Assembly: GCF_030063285.1 (NCBI RefSeq)
Contig: NZ_JASISU010000005.1
Coordinates: 1 to 64,000, forward strand
Reading direction: 5' to 3'
From: Pseudarthrobacter sp. PS3-L1
Lineage (GTDB): Bacteria; Actinomycetota; Actinomycetes; Actinomycetales; Micrococcaceae
Length of the DNA: 64,000 nucleotides
Shown here: piece after piece, positions 15,432 to 25,230 of the stretch
How the letters are laid out: each line of letters starts with the position of its first letter
Numbering within the stretch: the first letter of the stretch is position 1
Notes under the pieces: model-generated
Databases searched by the model: none
What the model was told of the DNA's origin: nothing
The model's input: the letters and a program-made list of their open reading frames with translations, nothing else
Translations under genes and position numbers: made by a program

Positions 15432-18224
15432 ATGAACGCCCTCCAGAGGTTCGTCAGAAGCCGCGTGCTTCTGCTGACCGCTGCCATTCTGATCGTCACC
15501 ATGGGACTCTCTGTCCTGGTCCAGGGCCAGTCGCAGGCCTCGCTGGACCGGACCGTGGATGAAAACTCACGTGGTCTCTACGACATTCTGGTCCAGGCCA
15601 AGGCAGGCTCTGGCGCACTGCTGCAGCCGGAAATCGCCAATGGCACCGGAGGCATCAGTTTTGACCAGCTCAACGGCATCCGGGACCTGGCAGGGACTTC
15701 CATTGCCGCTCCCATCAGCCTGGTATCCCGCGTAACCCAGAACCTTGAGGTACCCCGGCTCGACGCCATGGATTACCTGGGCTACAACCCAGCCCTGGCT
15801 GGCAGTGCAACTGCCGATCAGCCTGACGGTGTTGCTCCGACTGACTGGCCGGCGGCAGAATCCGTTTTGACAGAAGAGCCCAAGAAGTACCGCGTCACGG
15901 CCAGCGCCGTGAGCTCTGACGGGGCAAATGAACAGACCATGTTCAAATCCAGCTCCGAGGGCACCCTGGGCAAGTCCAGGCTGGTGGAGGAGAAGTCCAA
16001 CGGCGGCACAAGCGTGCAGATCGAAAAGGCTGCGGGGGAGACTGGCATCAAGTTCCCGTCCCCGGCCGGGGGATCCGAGCACACGCTGTTCAACCTCTCC
16101 ATCGCCCTTCCCATGGCCCCGGAAGTCACGGAATCGGTGGTGGCTGTTGACCCTGTTGCGGAGCGCGCGCTGCTCGGTGACGCCGGTGAGTTCCTCGCCC
16201 CGCTCGAAAAGGCACCACCTGCGGACGCCCGGAATGCTGGCGCCGTCGGACGTCACTTCGAGAGCCTCTTCACGCAGGGAATCACCACCAAGGAGCTCGA
16301 AGAAGGCCCAGATTTCCTAGGCGTCAAACTCAAGTACTGGGCACCGCTGATGTCCCAGTACCAGCAGGCAAAGGTCAGCGGAGAGCTCACCGAGGACTCC
16401 CAGGCCATCCCGCTGATTGTCCGTTCCGGGACTTCGCTGGACTTGCGCTATGACGTCAAGATCGAGGAAATCGACGACGCCGGCAAAGTGGTCCGCGATG
16501 TTGGCACCGCCAGCCGCTCGCTGGGTAGTGACTACCTCCCGTTCGTCTCCAAGTCACCCTTTGCGCTTTCCTGGCCAGGGTCCACCGACCACTCGGAACT
16601 TCTGGGCAATGCCGGAAACTTCAACCAGGGCCTCTACACGCCAGCGACTTGGAGCAACGACTTTGCTTCCGCTCCGCAGTACACGGACATGGGAACCGCG
16701 GCCAACGGTGCTGTCGAGAAGTCCGCCACGCCACGTGACTGGGTCACCGTGAACCGCCTCCCGGAGAAAAGCCAGGATGGGTCCCCGGTGGACCAGACCC
16801 AGCGCGCACCCGTCGATGAACGCTCCTACCGCGACAGCGTTGCCGAGGGCGACAAGGTAGCCGCGCCGCTTGCCATGGTCTACGGAACGTTTGATCCCGC
16901 AGCAGTCCAGGCCGCCGCCGGGGACGTCAACCGACTCCCTCTTGGAGGCTACGACCCCACTCCGATGACCATGGTCAAGAACGCCGCCGGGGACACTGTG
17001 GAAGCCAGCACCCTCAAGCCCTCCCTGAGCGCGACAGGGCTGGCCAGCCAGTCTGCCGGGGCCATCACCGACTACTACGGACTCGCTGCTGCCCGCGGCT
17101 TCGAAGCGAACACCGAAGTCATTGACGCCGTCCGGGTGCGGGCAAAAGCTGAAGGCAGCTGGAAGCAGGCCCAGCCCGACGTCGAGACCCTCGCTGATGA
17201 GATCCGGGACATGGGCCTGGAAGCAACAGTGGTGGCAGGCTCCGCCCGCGAGGACGTCAGTATCTTTGTCCCCGGATATTCCAAGGACGCCGCCGGCAAG
17301 GAATCGCCGCTGGGCACCGTGTCCCAGTCATGGGTCCGCCAGGATGCAGCTGGTGCGGTCTCCGGGTCATTGACCGGCACCAACACCACGCTGCTGTTCC
17401 TTACCCTGATTGGAGCAGCGCTGCTGACAGGAGCCTCAACCGTCAGCTACGTCCGCAAACGCCGCCGTGAAGCGGGAACGTTGCGTGCCATGGGCTGGAC
17501 GCAGGGCCGCATCCGCACCTGGGTCCTTGAGGAGTTTGCCATCGGTGCAGCAGGGCTGGCCGCAGCCGGAGTTGTCCTGAGCCTGCTCAGCTGGAGCCTG
17601 ACAACCGTCATTGTCTCCGTGTCCGTGCTGGTGCTCTATGCAGGGGCTGCATTCATTGCCGCCCAGCAGCTTCGGCACCGCGAGGTGGTGGACCAGGAAC
17701 CGCAGCATGATGAGCGCCTGATCACCGTGGACTCGCCGCTGACCTTTGCGAACCGCCAGCTCAGCACCAACAGGTTCAACACCGTCGCCCTGGCCATTGC
17801 GGTTGGAGTGTTCGGGGCAGCAGTGGGAGGGCTTATCGCCCTGCTGATCGACATTCCCCGGGCTGCAGGAGCCAGTGCACTCGGTGGCCTCGCAGCGGCC
17901 AGCATCGCACTGCCCAGTATCATCCTCGCCGTCGCCGGCGTGGCAGTGGGCCTGATCCTGACGCTGGTAACGGGCCGCTTCGAACTGCAGGCCAAGCGAC
18001 AGTACCTGGGGATCCTGCAGGCCATGGGCTGGAACCCGGACATGCTCCGGCAGGTAAGGTTTTTTGAGAACGCCCTGGTGGGCGCGTTCGCCCTGCCAAT
18101 CGGTGTCCTGGGCGCCCTAGGCATTGGCCTGCTGCTGGCACCCTACGCCGCGCTTTGGGCAGGAATCGCCGGGCTCATCGCCGTTATTATCTGGATACCC
18201 GTAGCAACGAAAGTGGTCCAATGA
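15432..18224 (+). CDS. ABC transporter permease of the FtsX/MacB type with a very large extracellular domain
   Basis: A 930-residue membrane protein; ATG 15432 follows GGGAG, and the frame is open to 15369 without support. One N-terminal helix (residues 10-32) is followed by about 600 residues of predicted extracellular domain. Then come the membrane regions of two FtsX-like halves (helices from LLFLTLIGAALLTGAS onward, with RKRRREAGTLRAMGWTQGRIRTW and KRQYLGILQAMGWNPDMLRQV as the coupling segments). Such permeases act in mechanotransmission or export rather than import. The stop overlaps the ATPase start (ATGA), so the two form a complex. Substrate unknown. Confidence 0.88.
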   Translation: MNALQRFVRSRVLLLTAAILIVTMGLSVLVQGQSQASLDRTVDENSRGLYDILVQAKAGSGALLQPEIANGTGGISFDQLNGIRDLAGTSIAAPISLVSRVTQNLEVPRLDAMDYLGYNPALAGSATADQPDGVAPTDWPAAESVLTEEPKKYRVTASAVSSDGANEQTMFKSSSEGTLGKSRLVEEKSNGGTSVQIEKAAGETGIKFPSPAGGSEHTLFNLSIALPMAPEVTESVVAVDPVAERALLGDAGEFLAPLEKAPPADARNAGAVGRHFESLFTQGITTKELEEGPDFLGVKLKYWAPLMSQYQQAKVSGELTEDSQAIPLIVRSGTSLDLRYDVKIEEIDDAGKVVRDVGTASRSLGSDYLPFVSKSPFALSWPGSTDHSELLGNAGNFNQGLYTPATWSNDFASAPQYTDMGTAANGAVEKSATPRDWVTVNRLPEKSQDGSPVDQTQRAPVDERSYRDSVAEGDKVAAPLAMVYGTFDPAAVQAAAGDVNRLPLGGYDPTPMTMVKNAAGDTVEASTLKPSLSATGLASQSAGAITDYYGLAAARGFEANTEVIDAVRVRAKAEGSWKQAQPDVETLADEIRDMGLEATVVAGSAREDVSIFVPGYSKDAAGKESPLGTVSQSWVRQDAAGAVSGSLTGTNTTLLFLTLIGAALLTGASTVSYVRKRRREAGTLRAMGWTQGRIRTWVLEEFAIGAAGLAAAGVVLSLLSWSLTTVIVSVSVLVLYAGAAFIAAQQLRHREVVDQEPQHDERLITVDSPLTFANRQLSTNRFNTVALAIAVGVFGAAVGGLIALLIDIPRAAGASALGGLAAASIALPSIILAVAGVAVGLILTLVTGRFELQAKRQYLGILQAMGWNPDMLRQVRFFENALVGAFALPIGVLGALGIGLLLAPYAALWAGIAGLIAVIIWIPVATKVVQ

Positions 18225-18976
18225 CACAGGAATCCGCACGCCAAAGGAACCGGGACCGCAGCCAGGCTGATGCTGGGCTGCAAACCAGGGCAAACACCAT
18301 TGTCAAGGCCTCGGACCACGCCACGCCGCTGGAACTGAGCAGCCTTACCATCCGCTACGGCGGCGGAAAGAGCGGTGCAGAACCCGTCAGCGTGGTCGAA
18401 AACTTCGACCTGACCCTGCACGCCGGTGAGATGCACTGCGTGGCCGGCCGCAGCGGCTCCGGCAAGACCAGCATCCTCACTGTTGGCGCCGGACTGACGC
18501 TGCCGACGTCGGGCCGTGTCTTCTGGGAAGGTGATTCGCTCGAGAGCATGGACGACGACGAAATCGCCGACCGCCGTCGGGCCCTTATTGGCTACGTCGA
18601 CCAGGGCGGTGCGCTGATTGACGGCATGAGCGCCCTGGAGAACGTCCTGCTGCCCGCCGTACCCGAGGGCGAGGTGGAACAGCGCCGCAGCATGGCCAAG
18701 GACCTGCTGGACCTGGTTGGACTGGGACGACGCATGCGCCACCGTCCCGAGCAGCTGTCCGGTGGCGAGCGCCAGCGTGTGGCCATAGCCCGGGCCCTGA
18801 TCCTTGGCACGCGTGTCCTGGTGGTGGATGAACCCACCGCCAGCCTGGACCGCGCCTCCGCGAATAAGATCATCGGTATCCTCAAGGACACCTCCAATGA
18901 TGGCATTGCAGTGCTGGTGGCCTCCCACGACCATGAGCTGGTCCGTCAGAGCGATACCCTTACCGAACTGATCTAG
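18221..18976 (+). CDS. ABC transporter ATPase partner of the large permease
   Basis: A 251-residue LolD/MacB-class ATPase starting at ATG 18221 inside the permease stop (ATGA). Walker A is AGRSGSGKTSIL, the Q-loop is VDQGG, the signature LSGGERQRVAIARAL, Walker B VLVVDEPTASLD and the switch His is in ASHDHEL. A polar N-terminal extension of about 35 residues precedes the core. With the FtsX-type permease it should form a mechanotransmission or lipid/peptide export complex. There is no regulator gene adjacent. Confidence 0.93.
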   Translation: MTQESARQRNRDRSQADAGLQTRANTIVKASDHATPLELSSLTIRYGGGKSGAEPVSVVENFDLTLHAGEMHCVAGRSGSGKTSILTVGAGLTLPTSGRVFWEGDSLESMDDDEIADRRRALIGYVDQGGALIDGMSALENVLLPAVPEGEVEQRRSMAKDLLDLVGLGRRMRHRPEQLSGGERQRVAIARALILGTRVLVVDEPTASLDRASANKIIGILKDTSNDGIAVLVASHDHELVRQSDTLTELI

Positions 18977-19062
18977 GCGCCCTTTCTCACGTCACCTCTT
19001 CCGCCGGACCGTAGTCCGGACGTTCACCCGTACGTTTCCCCGCACCGAAGGCAGCCCCACCC

Positions 19063-20616
19063 GTGACATCCGCCGAAAAAGCACCGTTCTATATCACCAC
19101 CGCCATCACCTACCCCAACGGTGTGCCGCACATTGGCCATGCCTACGAATACATCGCCACGGATGCGATGGCACGGTTCAAGCGCCTGGACGGGCATGAG
19201 GTCATGTTCCTGACCGGCACGGATGAGCACGGCATGAAAATTGCCCAGGCAGCCGAAAAAGAAGGCATTACGCCCAAGGAACTCGTGGACCGGAACGCGG
19301 AGGTCTACCAGGGCGCCCATGCGGCGCTGGGCATCACGTACGACAGGTTCATGCGGACCACCGACGCCGACCACTACGCCGCGTCGCAGGCCATCTGGAA
19401 AAAGATGGAGGAGAACGGGGACATCTACCTGGACAAATACGAGGGTTGGTACTCGGTCCGGGATGAGGCCTACTACGTTGAGGACGAGACAGTCCTGAAG
19501 GACGACGGCGTGCGGTACTCGAAAGAGACAGACACCGAACTGACGTGGACAGCCGAAGAGAGCTACTTCTTCCGGCTCTCCGCCTACCAGGACAGGCTAT
19601 TGGCCCTGTATGAGGAGCAGCCAGAGTTTGGGGCTCCGCAGTCGCGGTTCAACGAGGTCATCAGCTTTGTACGCCGCGGCCTGGAGGACCTGTCCATCAG
19701 CCGCACCACCTTCGACTGGGGCGTACCGGTTCCGGGCAACGACAAGCATGTAATGTACGTGTGGGTTGACGCGCTGACCAACTACCTCACCGGAGTCGGC
19801 TATCCAGACACCGACTCAGCTCAGTTCCAGAAGTTCTGGCCGGCTGATGTCCACGTCATTGGCAAGGACATTTCGCGCTTCCACGCCATCTACTGGCCTG
19901 CGTTCCTGATGAGCGCGGGCATTGAGTTGCCCAAGCGGGTCATGATCCACGGGTTCCTGAACAACAACGGCGTCAAGATGTCGAAGTCGTTGGGTAACGT
20001 GGTGGCGCCGGCTGATTTTGTGGAGCAGTACGGACTGGACCAGGTCCGCTATTTTTTCCTGCGCGAAGTGCCGTTCGGTGCCGACGGAAGCTACAGCCAC
20101 GACGCCATTGTGGGCCGTATGAATGCCGATCTGGCCAATAACTTCGGGAACCTGGCTCAGCGTTCCCTGTCCATGGTGGCCAAGAACTGCGAGGCGCAGG
20201 TCCCCACTCCGGGCGAGTTCACCGAGGCGGACCATGCCATCCTGGGGCAGGCCAACGCCCTGCTGGAAACAGCACGTGCGGCTTTCGCCCGGCAGGAGTT
20301 CAGCCGGGCCCTCGAGGCAATCTGGGCTGTGCTGGGCGATACCAACGCCTACTTTGCAGATCAGGCGCCCTGGGTCCTGCGGAAGACCGACGTCGCCCGT
20401 ATGAACACGGTGCTGTATGTGACCCTTGAGGTGCTTCGCATTGTCGCGATCCTGGCCCAGCCGGTCATGCCTACGGCTACTTCCGCGCTCCTGACCAGCC
20501 TGGGGCAGGCCGACGACGCGCGCACCTTCGCGGCATTGCCCACCCCGATTGTTGCCGGCACGCCCCTGCCCGCGCCGGCCCCCGTGTTCCCACGGTACGA
20601 GGAACCTGCCGCCTAG
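19063..20616 (+). CDS. metG: Methionyl-tRNA synthetase
   Basis: A 517-residue class I synthetase charging tRNA-Met. The start is GTG 19063; a weak GAAGG lies 11 bases upstream. The HIGH motif is in [23 protein letters not shown] and the KMSKS motif in [14 protein letters not shown]. The tyrosine/DEHG segment [10 protein letters not shown] is intact. There is no zinc knuckle with four cysteines in the connective domain and no C-terminal tRNA-binding (OB) domain, which agrees with the short MetG form common in actinobacteria. Confidence 0.96.
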   Translation: MTSAEKAPFYITTAITYPNGVPHIGHAYEYIATDAMARFKRLDGHEVMFLTGTDEHGMKIAQAAEKEGITPKELVDRNAEVYQGAHAALGITYDRFMRTTDADHYAASQAIWKKMEENGDIYLDKYEGWYSVRDEAYYVEDETVLKDDGVRYSKETDTELTWTAEESYFFRLSAYQDRLLALYEEQPEFGAPQSRFNEVISFVRRGLEDLSISRTTFDWGVPVPGNDKHVMYVWVDALTNYLTGVGYPDTDSAQFQKFWPADVHVIGKDISRFHAIYWPAFLMSAGIELPKRVMIHGFLNNNGVKMSKSLGNVVAPADFVEQYGLDQVRYFFLREVPFGADGSYSHDAIVGRMNADLANNFGNLAQRSLSMVAKNCEAQVPTPGEFTEADHAILGQANALLETARAAFARQEFSRALEAIWAVLGDTNAYFADQAPWVLRKTDVARMNTVLYVTLEVLRIVAILAQPVMPTATSALLTSLGQADDARTFAALPTPIVAGTPLPAPAPVFPRYEEPAA

Positions 20617-20650
20617 GGCGCATGACCAGCTAACTGCGTCACGCGACCTA

Positions 20651-20706
20651 GGTAGCACCACCCGGGTAGCACCACCCGGGTAGCACCACCTGGGTAGCGC
20701 CACCTG
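20651..20706 (+). repeat. 14-bp tandem repeat between metG and the convergent permease, four units
   Basis: Two exact units GGTAGCACCACCCG (20651, 20665) are followed by GGTAGCACCACCTG (20679) and GGTAGCGCCACCTG (20693). The array sits 35 bases after the metG stop. The 234-base spacer shows no gene and no clear U-run terminator. Confidence 0.85.
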
Positions 20707-20850
20707 TTGTTGTGCGGCCATAGGCCCACTGTTGGCGCTACCGGATTGGGGGGAGTGGGCAGGGTGGAATGTCGGGCAGGGAGGATAGTCGAGGTGCCCG
20801 GTGGATTACCGGGTCGGATTGCCGGGAAGTCTGCTCCAGCCGCCGTGCCG

Positions 20851-23412
20851 CTAGCTTGTGGCCAGTCCCGCCACCGGAGAGAGCCGCGCGGCACGCCTGG
20901 CCGGAACCACAGAGGCGAGCAGGCCGGCGATAACTGCCACAGCGAGCACCCCCAGCAGTTGGAGCCACGGGATGGACGGCGTGACGTCGGCCAGGCCACC
21001 GAGTGCTGACATTGCACCAAGCCAGCCATAAACGACGCCCAGGGCTGAACCGAGAATCGCTGATACCGCCGCTACCAGTACTGCCTCGAGAGCCAACATG
21101 CCGCGCAACTGCCCCCTGGTGAGGCCGAGGGCCCGTAGCAGCGAGTTCTCCCTGGTCCGCTCCAGGACGGACAGCGAAAGGGTGTTGGCAACGCCGATGA
21201 GTGCGATCAGCACAGCCACACCCAGGAGGGCTGTAACAACCAGTAGCAGCACGTCGATGATCTGGTTGAAGGTCAGCCGTTCAATGGCGGCTCCGCTGAT
21301 GAGACTTTCAGCGGTACCCAGGGTTTCGCCCACTGCCTTTTTGACTGCTCCCACGTCGGTGCTCGTGGGGGTTGTGCCAGAAGAATCCGCCAGCTTCAGC
21401 CAGACGGCTTGCCCAGCTTTCCCGGGACCCAGGTCCTGCGCGGTCGCGGTGCTCACCAAAGGCGGCATGTTCCGGGTTTCCAGGACGACGGCTGTCAGCT
21501 CCCGGGTGCCGTTGCTGCCGGTCACCGCCACAGGACCGGCGGTTGAGCCTTCGGGCAGGTAGATCTTCCCCGGTTCAAGGACCAGGCTGGCATCTCGCAG
21601 AACAGCCGAGGCCTGATCGGCAGGTAGTGCCAAAACTTCCTGGCCAGAGCCAAAGGTTTCGATGGTGCCCACAGCCGGTAGCAGCGCGGCGGTGTCTACA
21701 CCGTCGATGGAACCCACTGCAGCGCGTTGGGCTTCCGTAAATTTCGGCGCATCTGGCTGATCCGCGGCGCCTGGTGTGCCGGAGGCGGTATTGCCGTCGA
21801 AGGCTGCAGATCCCTGCACCGCGACAGCCATATCGACCGGGTAGTTCTGTGCCAAGGCTTTGTCGAACGCTCCACGCGAGGTAGCGGCACCTGTCATCAT
21901 CAGTGTTACAAGGGTGACGCCAATCAGCAGGGCAGCGGCGGTGATCGAGGTACGGCCTGGGTTGCGTACTGCATTGAGCGAGGCCAACTTCCCGGGCACA
22001 CCTACGGGGGATGCGAGTTTGCCCACCAGGGACACCATCGAGGGAATGAAGAGAGATGAGCCCAGCAGCACGCCGCCGAAACTGAGCAACCCACCGCCGA
22101 ATGCGAGAACCAGGTTGACCTGCAGGGCCCCCAAGACCAGAAGCGGGGTACCTGCCACCAGGAACACCAGCCCAAGAATCAGCCGGATGCGACCCTTCGA
22201 GTTCTTCAGGGAAGCGTCGTCCGTGGGGCGAAGGGCTGCCAGTGGGGCAACAGCTGTCGCGGCGCGAGCCGGGACGGAGGCCGCCACAAGTGTCAACAGA
22301 ACGCCCACGCCGACTCCAGTAATGATGGCCAACGCCGGCACGGCCAAGGTTGCGAAAGTGTAGTCGGGTTGGCTGCTGGCCCAGCCGATCAGGCCCGCCA
22401 TGAGTCCGATTCCCGCCAGCACGCCCAGGATCGAGGCGACGAGGCCAACAATCAGTGCTTCCAACAGGACCGAGTTGCGGACCTGGTGACGCCCTGCGCC
22501 CAGGCAGCGGAGTAGGGCTAATTCCCGGGTCCGCTGGGCTACGAGTACAGCAAATGTATTGGAGACCACCAGGGCCGCCACCACCAGGGCAATGGCGGCA
22601 AAGACCAGCAGGATGATGGTCAGCTGGTCCTGGCCGCCGGTCATGCCTGAGACCTGGTGGGTTACCTCTTCGTCTGCTGTGCGCAGGGTGGCGCCGTCCG
22701 CGCCAGCACCAGCCAGGGCCGAGACCAGGGCGGCCTTGGCGGTATTCGAACTGGTCTGTGGTGCCAGGACAATTTGCAGGCTGTCCACGCCGGGAGCCCC
22801 AGCCTCGTCACTGCTGTTGGCGGCCAGGGTATTAACAGTCGGTGTGAGCGCCACCAGTTGGGCCATGGAACTGGAGAACGGATCGTTGCTGGCCCGAAGG
22901 ATTCCGGAGATGGTCACAGACACTTTCATGCCCTCGACACCGGGGGAGAGGGCCAGCCTGTCACCTATTGCGAGGCCGTAACGGTCCGCCGTCGTCCGAT
23001 CCACGGCAATTTGGTCAGTCGACGCGGGAAGGGCGCCGCTGTCCAGGGTGGACGGTTCCAGCGCCTTGGGCGCCACGTTCCGGATTTGACCAAAAATGTC
23101 CGCTCCACCACCAAGGAAGGAGGCGTAGGCCGTCTGCTTGGCGTACAGCTCGCTGACGGCAGGATCGGCTGTGACGGCGTCCAGGGCGGCCTGGCCAAAG
23201 GAGGCACGCTGGCTGCCGTCACCGCTGGCAGGAGTGGCAACCAGGTCCGCCTTTTTGTAAGCCTCTCCGATGGAGGCGCCAAGGGATGCCTGGGTGCTGG
23301 AGCTGACCATCAGGGTCGTGGCGAGGAAAGCGACGGCCAGCATGACGGCAAGGCCAACGGCTATGAACCGCCTGCTATGGGTCCGGAGTTGGGACAACGC
23401 TACCTGCAGCAC
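20851..23412 (-). CDS. ABC transporter permease, two FtsX domains
   Basis: An 853-residue protein starting at GTG 23412, two bases after the ATPase stop. An N-terminal helix (RFIAVGLAVMLAVAFLATTLMV) precedes an extracellular MacB-like domain. Two FtsX modules follow: GGQDQLTIILLVFAAIALVVAALVVSNTFAVLVAQRTRELALLRCLGAGRHQVRN, and a second with LLGVAVLIALIGVANTLSLSVLERTRENSLLRALGLTRGQLR. This eight- to ten-helix layout is the class found with actinobacterial two-component systems, often for antimicrobial peptide or envelope stress resistance. The downstream kinase-regulator pair fits such a role, though the ligand is unknown. Confidence 0.93.
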   Translation of the reverse strand: MLQVALSQLRTHSRRFIAVGLAVMLAVAFLATTLMVSSSTQASLGASIGEAYKKADLVATPASGDGSQRASFGQAALDAVTADPAVSELYAKQTAYASFLGGGADIFGQIRNVAPKALEPSTLDSGALPASTDQIAVDRTTADRYGLAIGDRLALSPGVEGMKVSVTISGILRASNDPFSSSMAQLVALTPTVNTLAANSSDEAGAPGVDSLQIVLAPQTSSNTAKAALVSALAGAGADGATLRTADEEVTHQVSGMTGGQDQLTIILLVFAAIALVVAALVVSNTFAVLVAQRTRELALLRCLGAGRHQVRNSVLLEALIVGLVASILGVLAGIGLMAGLIGWASSQPDYTFATLAVPALAIITGVGVGVLLTLVAASVPARAATAVAPLAALRPTDDASLKNSKGRIRLILGLVFLVAGTPLLVLGALQVNLVLAFGGGLLSFGGVLLGSSLFIPSMVSLVGKLASPVGVPGKLASLNAVRNPGRTSITAAALLIGVTLVTLMMTGAATSRGAFDKALAQNYPVDMAVAVQGSAAFDGNTASGTPGAADQPDAPKFTEAQRAAVGSIDGVDTAALLPAVGTIETFGSGQEVLALPADQASAVLRDASLVLEPGKIYLPEGSTAGPVAVTGSNGTRELTAVVLETRNMPPLVSTATAQDLGPGKAGQAVWLKLADSSGTTPTSTDVGAVKKAVGETLGTAESLISGAAIERLTFNQIIDVLLLVVTALLGVAVLIALIGVANTLSLSVLERTRENSLLRALGLTRGQLRGMLALEAVLVAAVSAILGSALGVVYGWLGAMSALGGLADVTPSIPWLQLLGVLAVAVIAGLLASVVPARRAARLSPVAGLATS

Positions 23413-23414
23413 TG

Positions 23415-24224
23415 TTACGCCCCCAGCTTTCCAAGAGCAGCGAGGACCGATTCGGTGGTGGGATCTTCGATTTCGCCCACCAGGTTGCCGTCGCTCATCA
23501 AGACAACGCGATCCGCGTAGCTCGCGGCGACCGGATCGTGCGTGACCATAATGATGCTCTGGCCCATTTCCCGGCTGCTGCGACGCAGAAGGGATAGGAC
23601 TTCACCGCCAGCCTGGGAATCGAGGTTACCTGTGGGTTCATCGCCGAAGATCACATCTGGCCGGGTCAGGAGGGCACGTGCGACGGCGACACGCTGCTGC
23701 TGCCCGCCGGAAAGTTCGTGGGGGCGGTGCCTGAGCCTGTCGCCAAGGCCGAGAGTGCTCACCACATAGTCAAACCATTCCTTGTCTACAGGCTTGTTTG
23801 CCAGCGCCAGGGGAAGGGTGATGTTCTGTTCGGCGGTGAGCGTGGGGACAAGGTTAAAAGCCTGGAACACAAAACCAATGCGCTCACGGCGCAACAGGGT
23901 GAGCTGCTTGTCGTTGAGGGCAGTAATGTCTGTCCCACCAACGCGGATCCGCCCGCCATCGACTGAATCCAGGCCTGCCAGGCAGTGCATCAGTGTCGAC
24001 TTGCCTGAGCCCGAGGGGCCCATGATGGCCGTGAACTTGCCGGCGGCGAAGCTCAGGCTGACATCGCGAAGGGCTGTGACGCGGGTGTCTCCGCGGCCAT
24101 ATGTCTTGGCGAGGCTGGTAGCCTCCACGGCCGCGTTGGGACCTGTGAGATGCGGGTGGATCGGCTGGACCGCCGGGTGGGAATTCTGCCGGAGAGTCTG
24201 CGGCTGGGGTGCGGGATTTGTCAT
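23415..24224 (-). CDS. ABC transporter ATPase, MacB/LolD type
   Basis: A 269-residue ATPase. Walker A is MGPSGSGKSTL, the Q-loop FVFQAFNLVPTLTAEQNI, the signature LSGGQQQRVAVARAL, Walker B VIFGDEPTGNLD and the switch MVTHDPVAAS. A Pro/Gln/His-rich N-terminal extension of 30 residues comes before the core. It is the first gene of the exporter pair and lies about 100 bases after the response regulator gene, in the same direction, so the four genes from the kinase to the permease may form one operon. Confidence 0.95.
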   Translation of the reverse strand: MTNPAPQPQTLRQNSHPAVQPIHPHLTGPNAAVEATSLAKTYGRGDTRVTALRDVSLSFAAGKFTAIMGPSGSGKSTLMHCLAGLDSVDGGRIRVGGTDITALNDKQLTLLRRERIGFVFQAFNLVPTLTAEQNITLPLALANKPVDKEWFDYVVSTLGLGDRLRHRPHELSGGQQQRVAVARALLTRPDVIFGDEPTGNLDSQAGGEVLSLLRRSSREMGQSIIMVTHDPVAASYADRVVLMSDGNLVGEIEDPTTESVLAALGKLGA

Positions 24225-24325
24225 GCTTCCACGCTACGTTTTGGGCCCAGCCAAAGGATCGCCCCACAGGTTGGTTCTCCGCGGTATAGACCTCATCCCC
24301 TGGGGGGAGAAGCCCGCCTCCTGGC

Positions 24326-25228
24326 TCAACCCCTGGGACTGACAACGCCTGTCTCGTAGGCGATGACCACAATCTGTACCCTGTCGCGTGCGTCGAGTTT
24401 TGCCAGGATGTGTCCCACATGCGTTTTGACAGTGGCTTCGGACAGGAAGAGCCCGGCGGCGATTTCTGGGTTGGACTGTCCGAGGGCAATGAGTTCGAAG
24501 ACCTCGCGCTCGCGGGCTGTCAGGCGGGCGACGGCGGCCTGATGCTGCGGCTGTTCGGCGCCATGGGAGCGCAGCATGGGAGCCACATGGTCCAGGAGCC
24601 GGCGCGTGGTGGACGGGGCAATGACCGCGTCACCGCGGTGCACGGTGCGGATGGCCTCCAAGAGCTCTTCCGGGGGAGCATCCTTGAGGAGGAAACCACT
24701 GGCGCCCGCGTGGATGGCGGCCAGGGCGTACTCGTCCAGGTCAAAGGTGGTCAGCACAACGATCTTCTGCTCCGCCCGGGCTGATCCCGCCGGGGCACCT
24801 GCAGCCATCTCCATCAACTGCCGGGTCGCTTCAATGCCGTCCATGCCTGGCATGCGCACATCCATGAGGACGACGTCGGCCGTATGGTTCCGGAGGGCCC
24901 GCACCGCGTCGGCACCCGTCCCTGCCTCAACAACGACAGTGAGATCTGGTTGGGAATTAATCAGCATCCCAAAACCGGAGCGGACCAGTTGCTGGTCATC
25001 AACCAAGGCCACCCGGATAGGCGCAGGGCCCGGTTCTATGGGTCCGTTGTAACCGTGCTGGGAAGGCAAAGTGGATTTACTGTCGCCAGTGTCCTGGCTG
25101 TGGGTGCTGGTGCTGGTGCTGTGCCTGTTGGTTCCATGACTGCTGGTGCCTTGGCCGTTCGTCCCAGCTCGCGATGATGGCTCCGAGTGGGGGTCCGCCC
25201 CTGGCGCCTGCGCGTTGTGATCGGACAT
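24326..25228 (-). CDS. NarL/LuxR-type response regulator with a 70-residue disordered N-terminus
   Basis: A 300-residue protein when started at ATG 25228 (two bases after the kinase stop); the frame continues upstream over the kinase gene and is not used. Residues 1-70 are a Ser/Thr/His/Gly-rich tail (TNGQGTSSHGTNRHSTSTSTHSQDTGDS), unusual for this family. The receiver domain follows (IRVALVDDQQLVRSGFGMLI; phospho-acceptor in VVLMDVRMPGMDG). The C-terminus is a LuxR helix-turn-helix (LTAREREVFELIALGQSNPEIAAGLFLSEATVKTHVGHILAKL). It should act with the adjacent kinase to control the exporter genes. Confidence 0.94.
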   Translation of the reverse strand: MSDHNAQAPGADPHSEPSSRAGTNGQGTSSHGTNRHSTSTSTHSQDTGDSKSTLPSQHGYNGPIEPGPAPIRVALVDDQQLVRSGFGMLINSQPDLTVVVEAGTGADAVRALRNHTADVVLMDVRMPGMDGIEATRQLMEMAAGAPAGSARAEQKIVVLTTFDLDEYALAAIHAGASGFLLKDAPPEELLEAIRTVHRGDAVIAPSTTRRLLDHVAPMLRSHGAEQPQHQAAVARLTAREREVFELIALGQSNPEIAAGLFLSEATVKTHVGHILAKLDARDRVQIVVIAYETGVVSPRG

Positions 25229-25230
25229 GC

